Shown in pieces: positions 9,013-17,452 of a DNA stretch of 64,000 bases (its first letter is position 1; every line of letters begins with the position of its first letter). The DNA comes from Paracoccus caeni. Its GTDB lineage: Bacteria; Pseudomonadota; Alphaproteobacteria; Rhodobacterales; Rhodobacteraceae. The translations under genes and the position numbers were made by a program. The notes under the pieces were generated by a model. The model was not told where the DNA came from. It did not search any database and saw only the letters and a list, made by a program, of their open reading frames with translations. The DNA lies in NCBI RefSeq assembly GCF_016629665.1, contig NZ_JAEPRQ010000003.1:434001-498000 (forward strand), given 5' to 3'.

Positions 9013-9213
9013 ATGAACTGGGATGTCATCCAGGGTAAATGGAAGCAGGTCAAAGGTTCCGTGAAGGAAAAATGGGGCGAGTTGACCGACGACGAACTGG
9101 ACCAGATCGACGGCAACAAGGATAAGCTCGCCGGCAAACTTCAAGAGAAGTATGGCTGGGCCAAGAACGATGCCGAGCGTGAAATCGACGATTATTTCCG
9201 CGACAAAAGCTGA
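9013..9213 (+). CDS. CsbD family stress protein
   Basis: 66 residues, a charged soluble protein with the CsbD family pattern: MNWDVIQGKWKQVKGSVKEK, WGELTDDELDQIDGNKDKLA and KYGWAKNDAEREIDDYF. CsbD proteins are small, abundant general-stress proteins whose biochemical function is not known. A very strong ribosome site, AAGGAGG (9001-9007), precedes the ATG. The gene is monocistronic: it has its own stress-type promoter candidate at 8954-8978 and is closed by an intrinsic terminator at 9238-9261. Confidence 0.96.
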   Translation: MNWDVIQGKWKQVKGSVKEKWGELTDDELDQIDGNKDKLAGKLQEKYGWAKNDAEREIDDYFRDKS

Positions 9214-9237
9214 TTTTCAGCCAGGCAGAAATACCGG

Positions 9238-9261
9238 AAAGGGTGCCTTCGGGCACCCTTT
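9238..9261 (+). terminator. Rho-independent terminator after CsbD gene
   Basis: GGGTGCC (9241-9247), UUCG tetraloop (9248-9251) and GGCACCC (9252-9258), flanked by AAA before and TTTTCTTTTTT after: a textbook intrinsic terminator 25 bp past the CsbD stop. Confidence 0.93.
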
Positions 9262-9292
9262 TCTTTTTTCCTGCAATGGCTAGCATCCGGTT

Positions 9293-10543
9293 ATGATCAC
9301 AGATGCCCCCTCCGACCCGCTGGCGCAGCGCGCGTTGAACCTGATCCGTCAGGGCATCGTCGCCGCCGATCCTGCCAAGGCGACCGCCTCTGCCATGGCC
9401 GAGGTGCTGGCCGATCCGCCGACCGGGCAGGGCGACTGGCATGTCATCGCGCTTGGCAAGGCCGCGCGGGCGATGGCTGCGGCGGCCCTGTCGGCGCTGC
9501 CAAAGGCGCGCGCATTGGTCATCACCAACGCAGGCAATGACGCACCGCTGGACCGGGCCGAGATACTGGTTTCGGGCCACCCCGTCCCCGACGCGGCGGG
9601 CGAGGCCGCTGCAAAACGGGTAGAGGCATTGTTGCGCCAGACCCGCCCAGAGGATCGTGTGCTTGCGCTGATCTCTGGCGGAGGTTCGGCGATGCTGCCC
9701 GCCCCGGTCGATGGGGTGAGCTTGACGCAGAAACAGCAGGTGAACCGGCTGCTTCTGGGATCCGGCGCGGATATCGCCCAGACCAACCTGATCCGTCAGG
9801 CATTGTCGCGGCTGAAGGGCGGCGGCTGGCTGCGGCTTAGCCACGCGCCGGTGACCGCGCTGATCCTGTCGGATGTGCCGGACGACGATCTGCGCGTCAT
9901 CGCCTCTGGCCCGACCGTCGCCCCCATCGGCACCATTGCCGAGGCGGCGGATATGGCGCGCGCGCTTGGGATTTGGGACGACCTGCCGCCTGCCGTTCAG
10001 ACCGCGCTGACCCGCCCCGAGGATCGCGGCAGCCTTCCGACCGCGCGCAATCTTCTGATCGGCTCGAACGGTCAAAGCGTTCAGGCGATGATCGAGGCAG
10101 GGGCGGTTGATGGCGGCACGGCGCTGTCAGGCGATGTCGAGGCCTGCGCACAGGCGCTGGTTCGCGCGGCGCAGGTGGCAAAACCCGGTCAGGCGCTGGT
10201 CTTTGGCGGGGAAACCACCGTCAAGCTGACGGGCGACGGGCAGGGCGGGCGCAATCAGGAACTGGCTTTGCGTTTCGCGCGCGCGGCAGAGCAGGCCGGG
10301 CTGACCGGAGACTGGGTCTTTGCCGCGATTGGCAGCGATGGCCGCGATGGGCCGGGCGAGGCGGCGGGCGGTGTCGTCGGGCCGCAGACGCTGGCCCGGA
10401 TCGCGGAAGCGGGGGTCGATCTGGACGCGTCGCTTGCCCGGAACGATTCAGGCCCGGTGCTTCAGATCGCGAGGGGGCTTGTCATTACCGGCGCAACCGG
10501 CACCAATGTCGCCGATCTGGCCGTGTTCATCCGGGCAGAGTGA
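9293..10543 (+). CDS. Glycerate 2-kinase (DUF4147 / TtuD-GckA family)
   Basis: 416 residues. The family phosphorylates D-glycerate to 2-phosphoglycerate and is often mislabelled hydroxypyruvate reductase (ttuD). Marks include VIALGKAARAMAAAAL, VSGHPVPDAAGEAAAKRVEA, RVLALISGGGSAMLPAPVDG, the QTNLIRQALSRLKGGGWLRL segment, LILSDVPDDDLRVIASGPTV, FGGETTVKLTGDGQGGRNQE and IGSDGRDGPGEAAGG near the C-terminus. The length is normal for the N-terminal DUF4147 plus MOFRL architecture. It follows the CsbD terminator by about 30 bp, so it has its own promoter. The upstream 2-hydroxyacid dehydrogenase supports a role in glycerate or hydroxypyruvate assimilation. Confidence 0.93.
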   Translation: MITDAPSDPLAQRALNLIRQGIVAADPAKATASAMAEVLADPPTGQGDWHVIALGKAARAMAAAALSALPKARALVITNAGNDAPLDRAEILVSGHPVPDAAGEAAAKRVEALLRQTRPEDRVLALISGGGSAMLPAPVDGVSLTQKQQVNRLLLGSGADIAQTNLIRQALSRLKGGGWLRLSHAPVTALILSDVPDDDLRVIASGPTVAPIGTIAEAADMARALGIWDDLPPAVQTALTRPEDRGSLPTARNLLIGSNGQSVQAMIEAGAVDGGTALSGDVEACAQALVRAAQVAKPGQALVFGGETTVKLTGDGQGGRNQELALRFARAAEQAGLTGDWVFAAIGSDGRDGPGEAAGGVVGPQTLARIAEAGVDLDASLARNDSGPVLQIARGLVITGATGTNVADLAVFIRAE

Positions 10544-10565
10544 CGCCAGCCACGGGGTTTCGCCG

Positions 10566-11528
10566 ATGATGTATGCCTATACGATCCGCGATGGCCGCAT
10601 CGTCATGATGGGCAAGGATCAGCCGCTGACCGATGCGGTCTGGATCGACATGATCACCCCCGACAAGTCAGAGACCGCCCGCCTGTCCCAGCTTGGCGTC
10701 TTGATCCCGACCCTTGCCGATATGGAGGAAATCGAGATCTCCAACCGGCTCTACCGCGAAAACGGGCTGGATTACATGACGGCGGTGCTGCCGGGCGATA
10801 AGGGTGACGGCTCTCGCGCGGCGATGCCGGTCAGCTTCATCCTCTCGGCCACCCGGCTGGTGACGGTGCGCCACCACTCGCCCCGGCCCTTCCTGACCTT
10901 CCCCGAACGGGCCGAGCGCAGCAGCCTTGGTTGCACCAATGTGAACCGGCTTTTCGTCGGGTTGATCGAGGAAATCATCGCCCGGCTGGCCGATATCCTT
11001 GAAGCCTCGGGGCGGGTGCTGGATGGTAACAATGCCGACATCTTCGAAAGCCGCGCGGGCAGGGGCCACAGTGATCGCCTGCAACAGGGGCTGCGCAAGG
11101 TGGGAATCGAGGCCGAGGGACTGGCCCGCGTCCGTCTTGGCCTGCTCAGCATCGAACGGATGCTGGCGTTCCACATGGCGATGATCGACGAATATCCCGA
11201 TGCGGCGAAACTGCGCCCGGTCGTCCGCAGCCAGATCCGCGACGTTCAGGCGCTGGAGGTTCATGCCGACTTCCTGTCCTCGCGCGTCGGTCTGGCGGTC
11301 GATGCGACTTTGGGCCTGATTAATCTGGAGCAGAACAAGACCGTTCGTATGCTGTCGGTGATCGCCGCGCTGTTCCTGCCGCCGACCCTGATCGCCAGCA
11401 TCTATGGCATGAATTTCGATGTCATGCCGGAACTGCACCTGTCCTGGGGCTATCCGATGTCTCTGGGGCTGATGGTCGGCTCGGTCGTGGCGACGTGGCT
11501 GTTCCTGCGCTGGAAGAACTGGCTTTAG
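10566..11528 (+). CDS. CorA-family divalent cation transporter
   Basis: 320 residues. The cytoplasmic N-terminal domain runs to about residue 260 and is rich in charged helices (LGLLSIERMLAFHMAMIDEY, QIRDVQALEVHADFLSSRVG). Two C-terminal membrane segments follow, the first ending in the diagnostic pore loop YGMNFDVMPEL and the second LGLMVGSVVATWLFLRWKNW. The GMN motif defines the CorA Mg2+/Co2+ channel superfamily. The divergence from E. coli CorA, including no clear MPEL (it reads MPELHLSWG), fits the ZntB-like or alphaproteobacterial branch, so the ion is not certain. ATG 10566 is preferred; a second Met follows immediately. It starts 22 bp after the glycerate kinase stop. Confidence 0.9.
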   Translation: MMYAYTIRDGRIVMMGKDQPLTDAVWIDMITPDKSETARLSQLGVLIPTLADMEEIEISNRLYRENGLDYMTAVLPGDKGDGSRAAMPVSFILSATRLVTVRHHSPRPFLTFPERAERSSLGCTNVNRLFVGLIEEIIARLADILEASGRVLDGNNADIFESRAGRGHSDRLQQGLRKVGIEAEGLARVRLGLLSIERMLAFHMAMIDEYPDAAKLRPVVRSQIRDVQALEVHADFLSSRVGLAVDATLGLINLEQNKTVRMLSVIAALFLPPTLIASIYGMNFDVMPELHLSWGYPMSLGLMVGSVVATWLFLRWKNWL

Positions 11529-11599
11529 GCGATCTTTCACGGCGCGGTGCCGCAGGGCGGTTTTTCAACCAGCCACGCCACAGGCATAATACCGAAGCC

Positions 11600-11881
11600 T
11601 CACACCTGATCGATCAGATCCAGCATTTCCGGCGGCAATTGCTGTTCATGCAGCGTGAAGCTGCTTTCGTGCCCGTCCTCGGTCACGGTGATGTGGTAAG
11701 TCATCCGGTCGGCGCAATCGCCGCAGGGTTTGCTTGCCAGCCGCGCCAATTCATCCGGCTCGAAGGCGTCGCATAGCTCTTGCCGGACCGGCTCTGCCTG
11801 CTGGTCCACGTCGATGGTCTTGTTCAGCGCGGCCGAGGCGATGCCGCCAAAGCCGCCCTGAGTCTCGATCTCGATAATCAT
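11600..11881 (-). CDS. Emfourin-like M4 protease inhibitor
   Basis: 93 residues, immediately downstream (42 bp) of the thermolysin-like protease and on the same strand. The sequence MIIEIETQGGFGGIASAALN opens the family pattern, followed by LCDAFEPDELARLASKPCGD and a beta-hairpin-like C-terminal half, MTYHITVTEDGHESSFTLHE. Emfourin from Serratia proteamaculans is encoded in a bicistronic operon with protealysin and is a slow-tight inhibitor of that M4 protease. The arrangement here is the same. The function is therefore inferred from family resemblance plus context. It is cytoplasmic (no signal peptide), like its partner. Confidence 0.8.
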   Translation of the reverse strand: MIIEIETQGGFGGIASAALNKTIDVDQQAEPVRQELCDAFEPDELARLASKPCGDCADRMTYHITVTEDGHESSFTLHEQQLPPEMLDLIDQV

Positions 11882-11923
11882 GGCGATCCCACCCCCGATG
11901 GTGCATCCGCCATGAATGTAGGA

Positions 11924-13024
11924 TCAGATCGCGATTCCGACAAGTTTCCATGCACGGCGCAGCATGACGCTTTCGATGCTGCCGCGTCCGGTCAACTCGA
12001 TCGCGGCATCCATCGTCTGGTCCGCCCAGTCCGAGAAACTGGCCATCGGGTTGTTCAGCGTCTGCAGCGCGCGATACCAAATCCGCCCCGGAACCTCCCA
12101 CGCCTTGCCGCCCAGATAATTGCAGAACAGATAGAAGGCATGGTTCGGAATGCCGGAATTGATATGCACCCCGCCATTGTCATCGCTGGTCGAGACGAAG
12201 CCATCCATGTGCCAGGGCTGCGGATCCTGCCCCAGCAGATCATCGGCATAGGCGGTGCCGGGGGCCTTCATGCTGCGCAGGGCAACGCCCTTGATCCCCG
12301 GCCCAAGGATGCCCTTGCCGACCAGCCAGTCGGCCTCATGCGCCTCTTGTGCAAGCGCGCGTTGCAGGGCCAGTGAGCCGAATACATCGGCGATGCTTTC
12401 ATTCAGCGCCCCCGACTGGTTCTCATAGATCAGCCCGCCCGAAAACTGGATGACGCCATGCGACATCTCGTGGCCGATCACCGAAAGCTCAAGGAAGGTC
12501 TGGAAGATCTTGCCGTCGCCGGTGCCATAGGCCATCTGGTCGCCGTTCCAGAAGGCGTTGTTGTAATCGCGCCGGTGATGAACCGTGGCGATCAGCGGCA
12601 TGCCTTCGCCGTCCAACGAATTGCGGCCATATTCCTCGGCATACATCGAAAACACCTGCCCGGCGGCGTCATAGGCGGTGTCGGCGTCCGCAATGCCGGT
12701 TGCCGGATCGCCTTCGGAACGGATCAGCTTGCCGGGCAGGGCGGCCTTGTGTTCGCCGTCATGGATACGGCGGTCCGAGCAGCAGATATCTTCAGCCGGA
12801 CTAACGGCGCGGCTGGCGTAATTGCCGGACAGCAGTTCAGCAGGCGGCAGCCCGGCGCGGTTCAATTCGGCGCGCTCGTCCCGCAGTTTCTCGGTCTGTT
12901 TCAGCAGGGTCTTGGCCATCTCGGCCGTGCGGGCATCGCCGCGAAGCGCCAGAACCCGCAGCATATAGGGCGGGACAATGCAGTTGATCGGATGATGGTC
13001 AGAGCAGTTCAGCGTAAAGCACAT
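11924..13024 (-). CDS. Protealysin-like M4 metalloprotease
   Basis: 366 residues with no signal peptide, as in the protealysin subgroup of thermolysin-like proteases. The short N-terminal propeptide carries the conserved PPYML motif (residues 18-22). The zinc site is HEMSH (185-189) with the third ligand E209 in NESIADVFG. Further thermolysin marks are YNNAFWNGDQMAYGTGDG and GGVHINSGIPNHAFY (catalytic His near 295). Such enzymes are intracellular or exported without a classical signal, self-processing, and held in check by emfourin, whose gene follows 42 bp downstream. An inverted repeat overlaps the start codon (13023-13056), hinting at translational control. Confidence 0.94.
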   Translation of the reverse strand: MCFTLNCSDHHPINCIVPPYMLRVLALRGDARTAEMAKTLLKQTEKLRDERAELNRAGLPPAELLSGNYASRAVSPAEDICCSDRRIHDGEHKAALPGKLIRSEGDPATGIADADTAYDAAGQVFSMYAEEYGRNSLDGEGMPLIATVHHRRDYNNAFWNGDQMAYGTGDGKIFQTFLELSVIGHEMSHGVIQFSGGLIYENQSGALNESIADVFGSLALQRALAQEAHEADWLVGKGILGPGIKGVALRSMKAPGTAYADDLLGQDPQPWHMDGFVSTSDDNGGVHINSGIPNHAFYLFCNYLGGKAWEVPGRIWYRALQTLNNPMASFSDWADQTMDAAIELTGRGSIESVMLRRAWKLVGIAI

Positions 13025-13056
13025 GAAGCGAATCCCGTTAATGAAACTCGCTTCAT
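13023..13056 (-). promoter_or_regulatory. Inverted repeat pairing with the protease start codon
   Basis: ATGAAGCGA (13023-13031) and TCGCTTCAT (13048-13056) are perfect 9-bp complements separated by 16 bp. On the transcript of the M4 protease the 3' arm contains part of the initiation codon (13022-13024) and the loop holds the weak CGGGA ribosome site. The structure could mask translation initiation or serve as a repressor dyad. No ligand or protein is known, so the function is inference. Confidence 0.45.
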
Positions 13057-13076
13057 TTTAGCACAATTTGTATGGA

Positions 13077-13105
13077 GAACAAAACGGGAATATCCCGTTT
13101 TGTTC
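13077..13105 (-). terminator. Intrinsic terminator of the ugp operon
   Basis: A perfect 13-bp stem: GAACAAAACGGGA (13077-13089), loop ATA, TCCCGTTTTGTTC (13093-13105). It begins 8 bp past the ugpC stop on the minus strand. The U-rich run lies inside the descending arm (CCCGUUUUGUU), as in many intrinsic terminators that can also work in reverse. It separates ugp transcription from the protease gene. Confidence 0.8.
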
Positions 13106-13112
13106 ACACCAT

Positions 13113-14120
13113 TCAGTCGATCCGTTTGCCGGTTTCGCGGTGGAACAGGTGCAATGCGCCGGGGCGATAGGCCAGCCGCAGATTGTCCGACAGCTCGGAA
13201 TCCGAGGGCAGGGCGACGGTGACCCGCTCGCCTTGGGTGTGACCGTGAACCAACCGTTGCGCGCCCAGTTCCTCGACCGCGGTGACGCTGATCTCTATCG
13301 GGCCATCGGCGGCCACGCTCAGATCCTCGGGACGAATGCCGATGGTGCCTGCATGGGCGGTGCCGGGCAGATGCGGCACGGCCTTGGCGTCGATCAGGTT
13401 CATCGCCGGGCTGCCGATAAAGCCCGCCACGAAGGTCGAGGCGGGTTTACGGTAAACCTCAAGCGGGGTGCCGATCTGTTCGATCTGGCCCGCGCTCAGC
13501 ACCACCAGACGGTCGGCCAGCGTCATTGCCTCTAGCTGGTCATGGGTCACGTAAAGCGAGGTGGTGCCCAGCCGTTTTTGCAGCTCCTTGATCTCCAGCC
13601 GCATGGTCACGCGCAGCTTGGCGTCAAGGTTCGACAAAGGCTCGTCGAACAGAAACGCCGCAGGTTCGCGGACGATGGCGCGGCCCATGGCGACCCGCTG
13701 CCGCTGACCGCCCGATAGGGCGCGGGGCTTGCGGTCCAGATAGGGGCCGATCTGAAGGATCTCTGCCGCCTCGGCCACGCGCTTTTCGATCTCGGGCTTG
13801 GGCGTGTTGCGGTTTTTCAGACCATAGGCAAGATTCTGGCGCACCGACATATGCGGATAAAGCGCATAGTTCTGAAACACCATGGCGATGTCGCGGTCGG
13901 CGGGTTCGATGTTGTTGACGACCCGGTTGCCGATCTTCACCTCGCCCTCGCTGATCGATTCCAGCCCTGCGACCATGCGCAGAAGCGTGGATTTTCCGCA
14001 GCCCGAAGGGCCGACCAGCACGATGAACTCACCATCGGCGATGTCGATATTGACGCCGCCTACGGCACGGGTGCCGCCCGTATAGACCTTGCCGACATTT
14101 TCCAGCGTAATCGATGCCAC
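13113..14120 (-). CDS. ugpC: sn-Glycerol-3-phosphate ABC transporter, ATP-binding protein
   Basis: 335 residues. Walker [10 protein letters not shown] (37-45), Q-loop [20 protein letters not shown], signature [19 protein letters not shown], Walker [16 protein letters not shown] and H-loop [15 protein letters not shown] define a CUT1-type (MalK/UgpC) ATPase. The C-terminal regulatory OB-fold portion includes [10 protein letters not shown]. Start: GTG at 14120, preceded by GGAGAAG in the end of ugpE. A longer reading runs into ugpE sequence and is not real. It powers uptake of glycerol-3-phosphate or its diesters with UgpA, UgpE and UgpB. It is the last gene of the ugpBAEC order and is followed by the terminator at 13077-13105. 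Confidence 0.95.
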   Translation of the reverse strand: MASITLENVGKVYTGGTRAVGGVNIDIADGEFIVLVGPSGCGKSTLLRMVAGLESISEGEVKIGNRVVNNIEPADRDIAMVFQNYALYPHMSVRQNLAYGLKNRNTPKPEIEKRVAEAAEILQIGPYLDRKPRALSGGQRQRVAMGRAIVREPAAFLFDEPLSNLDAKLRVTMRLEIKELQKRLGTTSLYVTHDQLEAMTLADRLVVLSAGQIEQIGTPLEVYRKPASTFVAGFIGSPAMNLIDAKAVPHLPGTAHAGTIGIRPEDLSVAADGPIEISVTAVEELGAQRLVHGHTQGERVTVALPSDSELSDNLRLAYRPGALHLFHRETGKRID

Positions 14121-14121
14121 T

Positions 14122-14970
14122 TTACTTCTCCGTATCGACAAGACCTTTGACGAACAACCGCTGCATGCCGATGACCACCGCGACGGGCGGCAACATCGCC
14201 AGCATGGCCGTCGCCATGACCAGATGCCATTGAGGAACGCCATCCACCGCGTCGGCCAGCCGCTTGATGCCGGCGACGATGGTGTAATAATCGCTGCTGG
14301 TGGTGACCAGCAGCGGCCACAGATATTGGTTCCAGCCATAGATGAACAGGATGACGAACAGAGCCGCCATATTGGTCCGCGACAACGGCAGAAGGATGTC
14401 GCGGAAGAATTTCATCGGGCCTGCGCCGTCGATGCGGGCGGCCTCGGTCAACTCGTCAGGGATGGTCAGGAAGACCTGCCGGAACAGGAAGGTCGCCGTG
14501 GCCGATGCGATCAGCGGGACCGACAGGCCCCAGTAGCTGTTCAGCATCCCCAGATCGGCAACGACCTTGAAGGTCGGCACGATCCGCACCTCGACCGGCA
14601 GCATCATCGTGATGAAGATGCACCAGAAGGCAAGATTGCGGAACGGGAAGCGGAAATAGACGATCGCGAAGGCCGAGGTCATCGAGATGGCGATCTTCCC
14701 GATGGCGATCATCAGCGCCATGATCAGGCTGTTCATCATCATCGTGCTGACCGGCGGGGTGCCGCTGCTGGACACGCCCGAACCCAGCATCCGCGAATAA
14801 TTCGTGATCAGATCGGGGCCGGGCAGCATCGGGATCGTCCCCGAGACGAATGCGCTTGGCGGGTGGGTCGAGGCGACGAAGGCGATCCAGACGGGCAGGG
14901 CGACGATGGCCACCCCAAGGATCAACACCAAATGGGCCAGAAAATCCAGGCCGGGACGGTTCTCGATCAT
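14122..14970 (-). CDS. ugpE: sn-Glycerol-3-phosphate ABC transporter permease UgpE
   Basis: 282 residues with six predicted membrane helices, beginning [20 protein letters not shown]. The CUT1 permease EAA loop is visible as [20 protein letters not shown]. The UgpE-like periplasmic segment ([17 protein letters not shown]) and the [20 protein letters not shown] region support the assignment over sugar permeases of the same family. Its first base is shared with the stop region of ugpA (14970), and it ends 1 bp before the ugpC GTG, so all are translationally coupled. It pairs with UgpA to form the channel. Confidence 0.94.
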   Translation of the reverse strand: MIENRPGLDFLAHLVLILGVAIVALPVWIAFVASTHPPSAFVSGTIPMLPGPDLITNYSRMLGSGVSSSGTPPVSTMMMNSLIMALMIAIGKIAISMTSAFAIVYFRFPFRNLAFWCIFITMMLPVEVRIVPTFKVVADLGMLNSYWGLSVPLIASATATFLFRQVFLTIPDELTEAARIDGAGPMKFFRDILLPLSRTNMAALFVILFIYGWNQYLWPLLVTTSSDYYTIVAGIKRLADAVDGVPQWHLVMATAMLAMLPPVAVVIGMQRLFVKGLVDTEK

Positions 14971-15848
14971 CAGTAAGCCACCTTCTTCTCGACATAGCGG
15001 AACTGAACCACGGTCAGCACGATCACGATCAGCATCAGAACCACCGACTGTGCGGCCGAGCTGCCCATGTTCTGTCCGACGAAGCCATCAAAATAGACCT
15101 TGTAGACCAGAATATTGGTGGCCTGCGCGGGTCCGCCTTCGGTGGTGGCGTCGATGACGCTGAAGGTGTCGAACATGGCATAGACGATGTTGACGACCAG
15201 CAGGAAGAACGTGGTCGGCGACAAAAGCGGGAAGGTGATGTCAAAGAAGCGCCGGACCGGACCCGCGCCGTCGATGGCCGCAGCCTCGCGCAGCGATGCC
15301 GGGATCGACTGAAGCCCCGCCACGAAGAACAGGAAATTATAGCTGATCTGCTTCCAGGCGCTGGCAATGACGACCAGGATCATGGCGTCCGATTTCGACG
15401 TCATGTGGTTCCAGTCATAGCCGACCATTTCCAGCAGATAGGGCAGGATACCGATGGTCGGGTTGAAGATGAACCACCACAGGATCCCCGCAACCGCCGG
15501 GGCCACCGCATAGGGCCAGACCAGCAGCGTCGTATAGATGCTGGTGGACCGGATCATCCTGTCCACCGCCACCGCCATCAGCAGCGCGACCCCCATCGAC
15601 AGCACCGTCACACAGATCGCGAAGATCGCCGTGACTTGCAGCGAGTTCAGATATTGCGCGCTTCCGGTCAGTGCCTTGAAGTTCGCAAGGCCGACGAATT
15701 GCGTGCTGATGCCAAAGGCATCCTCGCGCAGAAAGCTTTGCCGAATGGCCTGCGCGGCAGGCCATAGGAAGAACACGAAGGTGATGATGAGTTGCGGCGC
15801 CAACAAAAGCCACGGCAACAACTGATTGGTAAAGGCGGTGCGCTTCAT
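14970..15848 (-). CDS. ugpA: sn-Glycerol-3-phosphate ABC transporter permease UgpA
   Basis: 292 residues. N-terminal helix [20 protein letters not shown], the characteristic early sequence [20 protein letters not shown] and the EAA loop [20 protein letters not shown] identify a CUT1 permease of the UgpA/MalF type with six helices. The stop overlaps the ugpE start. It lies 66 bp downstream of ugpB, with a strong hairpin in that gap (15880-15900), so it is probably expressed at a lower level than the binding protein. The substrate is inferred from the whole operon. Confidence 0.94.
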   Translation of the reverse strand: MKRTAFTNQLLPWLLLAPQLIITFVFFLWPAAQAIRQSFLREDAFGISTQFVGLANFKALTGSAQYLNSLQVTAIFAICVTVLSMGVALLMAVAVDRMIRSTSIYTTLLVWPYAVAPAVAGILWWFIFNPTIGILPYLLEMVGYDWNHMTSKSDAMILVVIASAWKQISYNFLFFVAGLQSIPASLREAAAIDGAGPVRRFFDITFPLLSPTTFFLLVVNIVYAMFDTFSVIDATTEGGPAQATNILVYKVYFDGFVGQNMGSSAAQSVVLMLIVIVLTVVQFRYVEKKVAY

Positions 15849-15879
15849 CGGTTTCCTGATGGAAAAGCGAAGGGAAAAA

Positions 15880-15900
15880 GGCCGCGCAGGTCGCGCGGCC
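15880..15900 (-). terminator. Attenuator hairpin between ugpB and ugpA
   Basis: GGCCGCGC (15880-15887), loop AGGTC, GCGCGGCC (15893-15900): a perfect 8-bp GC stem. On the minus strand it is followed by CTTTTTCCC. It lies 14 bp past the ugpB stop inside the ugp operon and would allow partial termination, giving excess binding protein over permeases. Confidence 0.75.
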
Positions 15901-15914
15901 TTCGAGATCTTCGG

Positions 15915-17234
15915 TTACTGGCTTTGCGCCTGGAACTCTTCCAGCAGCGCGTCGCCACGCTCGACCACCGAATCCAGCGCGCCCTTTGCATCCTTGGAGC
16001 CAGACAGAAGCTGCTCGAACTCTTCGTCGATGATGCCGCGGATCTGGACATAGTTGCCGAAGCGCAGACCTTTCGAGTTTTCGGTCGGCTCGTTCAGGGT
16101 GATTTGCTCGATGCTGACCTCGGTGCCGGGGTTCGCGTCGTAATAGCCCTGCTCCTTGCCCAGCTCATAGGCGGCCTGCGTGATCGGCAGATAGCCGGTG
16201 AACTGGTGCCAGTCGGCCTGAACCTCGGGCGTCGAGAGGTATTCGAAGAACTTGGCAACGCCCGCATATTCTTCGTCCGAACGACCCGACAGAACCCACA
16301 GCGTCGCACCGCCGATGATCGAGTTCTGCGGCGCGCCCTCGACATCGTCGTAATAGGGCAGCATCCCGAAGCCGACTTCGAAATCCGGGGTGTTCGCTAC
16401 GATACCCGCACGGCTGCCCGAGCTGGCCATGTGGATCGCGCATTCCTGCGAATAGAACAGCGGGCCAGAGCCATCGCCGCCGACAGGGCCGCCATATTTG
16501 AAGATGCCTTCATCGGCCCAACGCTTCATGTTCTCCCAGTGCTTCACCTGCACCGGGCCGTTCAGCGACAGCCGCGCGTCGGTTCCGCCAAGGCCGTTCT
16601 CCAGCGTGCCGATCGGCTGATTGTGCCAAGCGCTGAAATTCTCGGTCTGGATCCAGCTGATCCACTGGCTGGTAAAGCCACAGCTCGCAGCACCCGATTC
16701 CTTGATCTTGTTCGAGAATTCTTCAAGCTCGGCCCAGGTTTTCGGGGGCGTTTCCGGGTCAAGACCGGCCTTCTCGAACACGGCCTTGTTGTAATAGAGG
16801 ATCGGGGTCGAGCTGTTGAACGGCAGCGACAGCATATTGCCGTCAACATCGCTGTAATAGCCCGCGATCGCCGGGATATAGGCCGCGGGGTCGAAACCTT
16901 CGCCGTGATCGGCCATCAGTTGATAGACCGGGATGATCGCGCCTTCGGCCGCCATCATGGTGCCGGTGCCGACCTCGAAAACCTGCACGATAGCCGGCTG
17001 CTGCTTGGCGCGGAAGGCGGCAATCGCGGCGGTCATCGTCTCGGGATAGGTGCCCTTATAGGACGGCACGATATTGAAATCTTCCTGGCTGTCGTTGAAG
17101 CCCTTGGCGATCTCTTCCAGCTTGGCGCCCAGCTCGCCACCCATGGCGTGCCACCACTGGATGTCGGTCTTGGCATGGGCTGCCGATAGCGACGCAATTA
17201 AAGCGACCGCCGAAGCGGTGAAAATTCGTGACAT
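15915..17234 (-). CDS. ugpB: sn-Glycerol-3-phosphate-binding periplasmic protein
   Basis: 439 residues, about the length of E. coli UgpB. An N-terminal signal peptide (MSRIFTASAVALIASLSAAHA) precedes the mature start KTDIQWWHAMGGELGAKLEE. This WWHAM block, with YFNDSQxDF-like FNDSQEDFNIVPSYKGTYPE and the KQQPAIVQVFEVGTGTMMAA segment, is diagnostic of UgpB among solute-binding family 1 proteins. The start ATG 17234 has GGGGAGG 6 nt upstream; an upstream ATG at 17249 is discounted. It captures glycerol-3-phosphate and glycerophosphodiesters in the periplasm for UgpAEC and is first in the operon. Confidence 0.96.
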   Translation of the reverse strand: MSRIFTASAVALIASLSAAHAKTDIQWWHAMGGELGAKLEEIAKGFNDSQEDFNIVPSYKGTYPETMTAAIAAFRAKQQPAIVQVFEVGTGTMMAAEGAIIPVYQLMADHGEGFDPAAYIPAIAGYYSDVDGNMLSLPFNSSTPILYYNKAVFEKAGLDPETPPKTWAELEEFSNKIKESGAASCGFTSQWISWIQTENFSAWHNQPIGTLENGLGGTDARLSLNGPVQVKHWENMKRWADEGIFKYGGPVGGDGSGPLFYSQECAIHMASSGSRAGIVANTPDFEVGFGMLPYYDDVEGAPQNSIIGGATLWVLSGRSDEEYAGVAKFFEYLSTPEVQADWHQFTGYLPITQAAYELGKEQGYYDANPGTEVSIEQITLNEPTENSKGLRFGNYVQIRGIIDEEFEQLLSGSKDAKGALDSVVERGDALLEEFQAQSQ

Positions 17235-17368
17235 TGGTATCCTCCCCATTGGAGTTGCGATTCAGCATCGGGCGTAACGGGCCTTGGTGACGCTGCCGCA
17301 ACAATCTTGTGAGGGAAATGTGACAGTGTTTGCACAGCTGGTCAACGCTGTGTTTTTTCTTTTATGCG

Positions 17369-17384
17369 CGAAAATGTTCGAAAT
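17369..17384. promoter_or_regulatory. GlpR/DeoR-like operator half-sites upstream of ugpB
   Basis: CGAAAATGTTCGAAAT contains AATGTTCGAA, close to the GlpR half-site WATGTTCGWT, and two CGAAA repeats exactly 10 bp apart, a spacing used by DeoR-family repressors. It lies about 135 bp upstream of the ugpB start in a 218-bp leader. Control of a glycerol-3-phosphate importer by a DeoR/GlpR-type repressor would be logical, but this is inference only. Confidence 0.35.
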
Positions 17385-17420
17385 CGCGGGTCTTTCGGGC
17401 TGTCTATCCCGTAGTGGTTG

Positions 17421-17446
17421 TTCGGTGCGCGTCTAAGCGCACCGAA
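17421..17446 (-). terminator. Hairpin downstream of the DUF808 gene
   Basis: TTCGGTGCGC (17421-17430), loop GTCTAA, GCGCACCGAA (17437-17446): a perfect 10-bp stem 6 bp past the stop of the DUF808 gene on the minus strand. It lacks a clear U tract, so it is either a weak terminator or an mRNA 3'-end stabiliser. Confidence 0.55.
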
Positions 17447-17452
17447 ACCGAA

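Noticed and set aside
9293-10543. Calling the glycerate kinase a hydroxypyruvate reductase (ttuD)
   Set aside because: The DUF4147/MOFRL pattern fits the glycerate kinase family; the reductase name is a historical misassignment, and a separate dehydrogenase is present.
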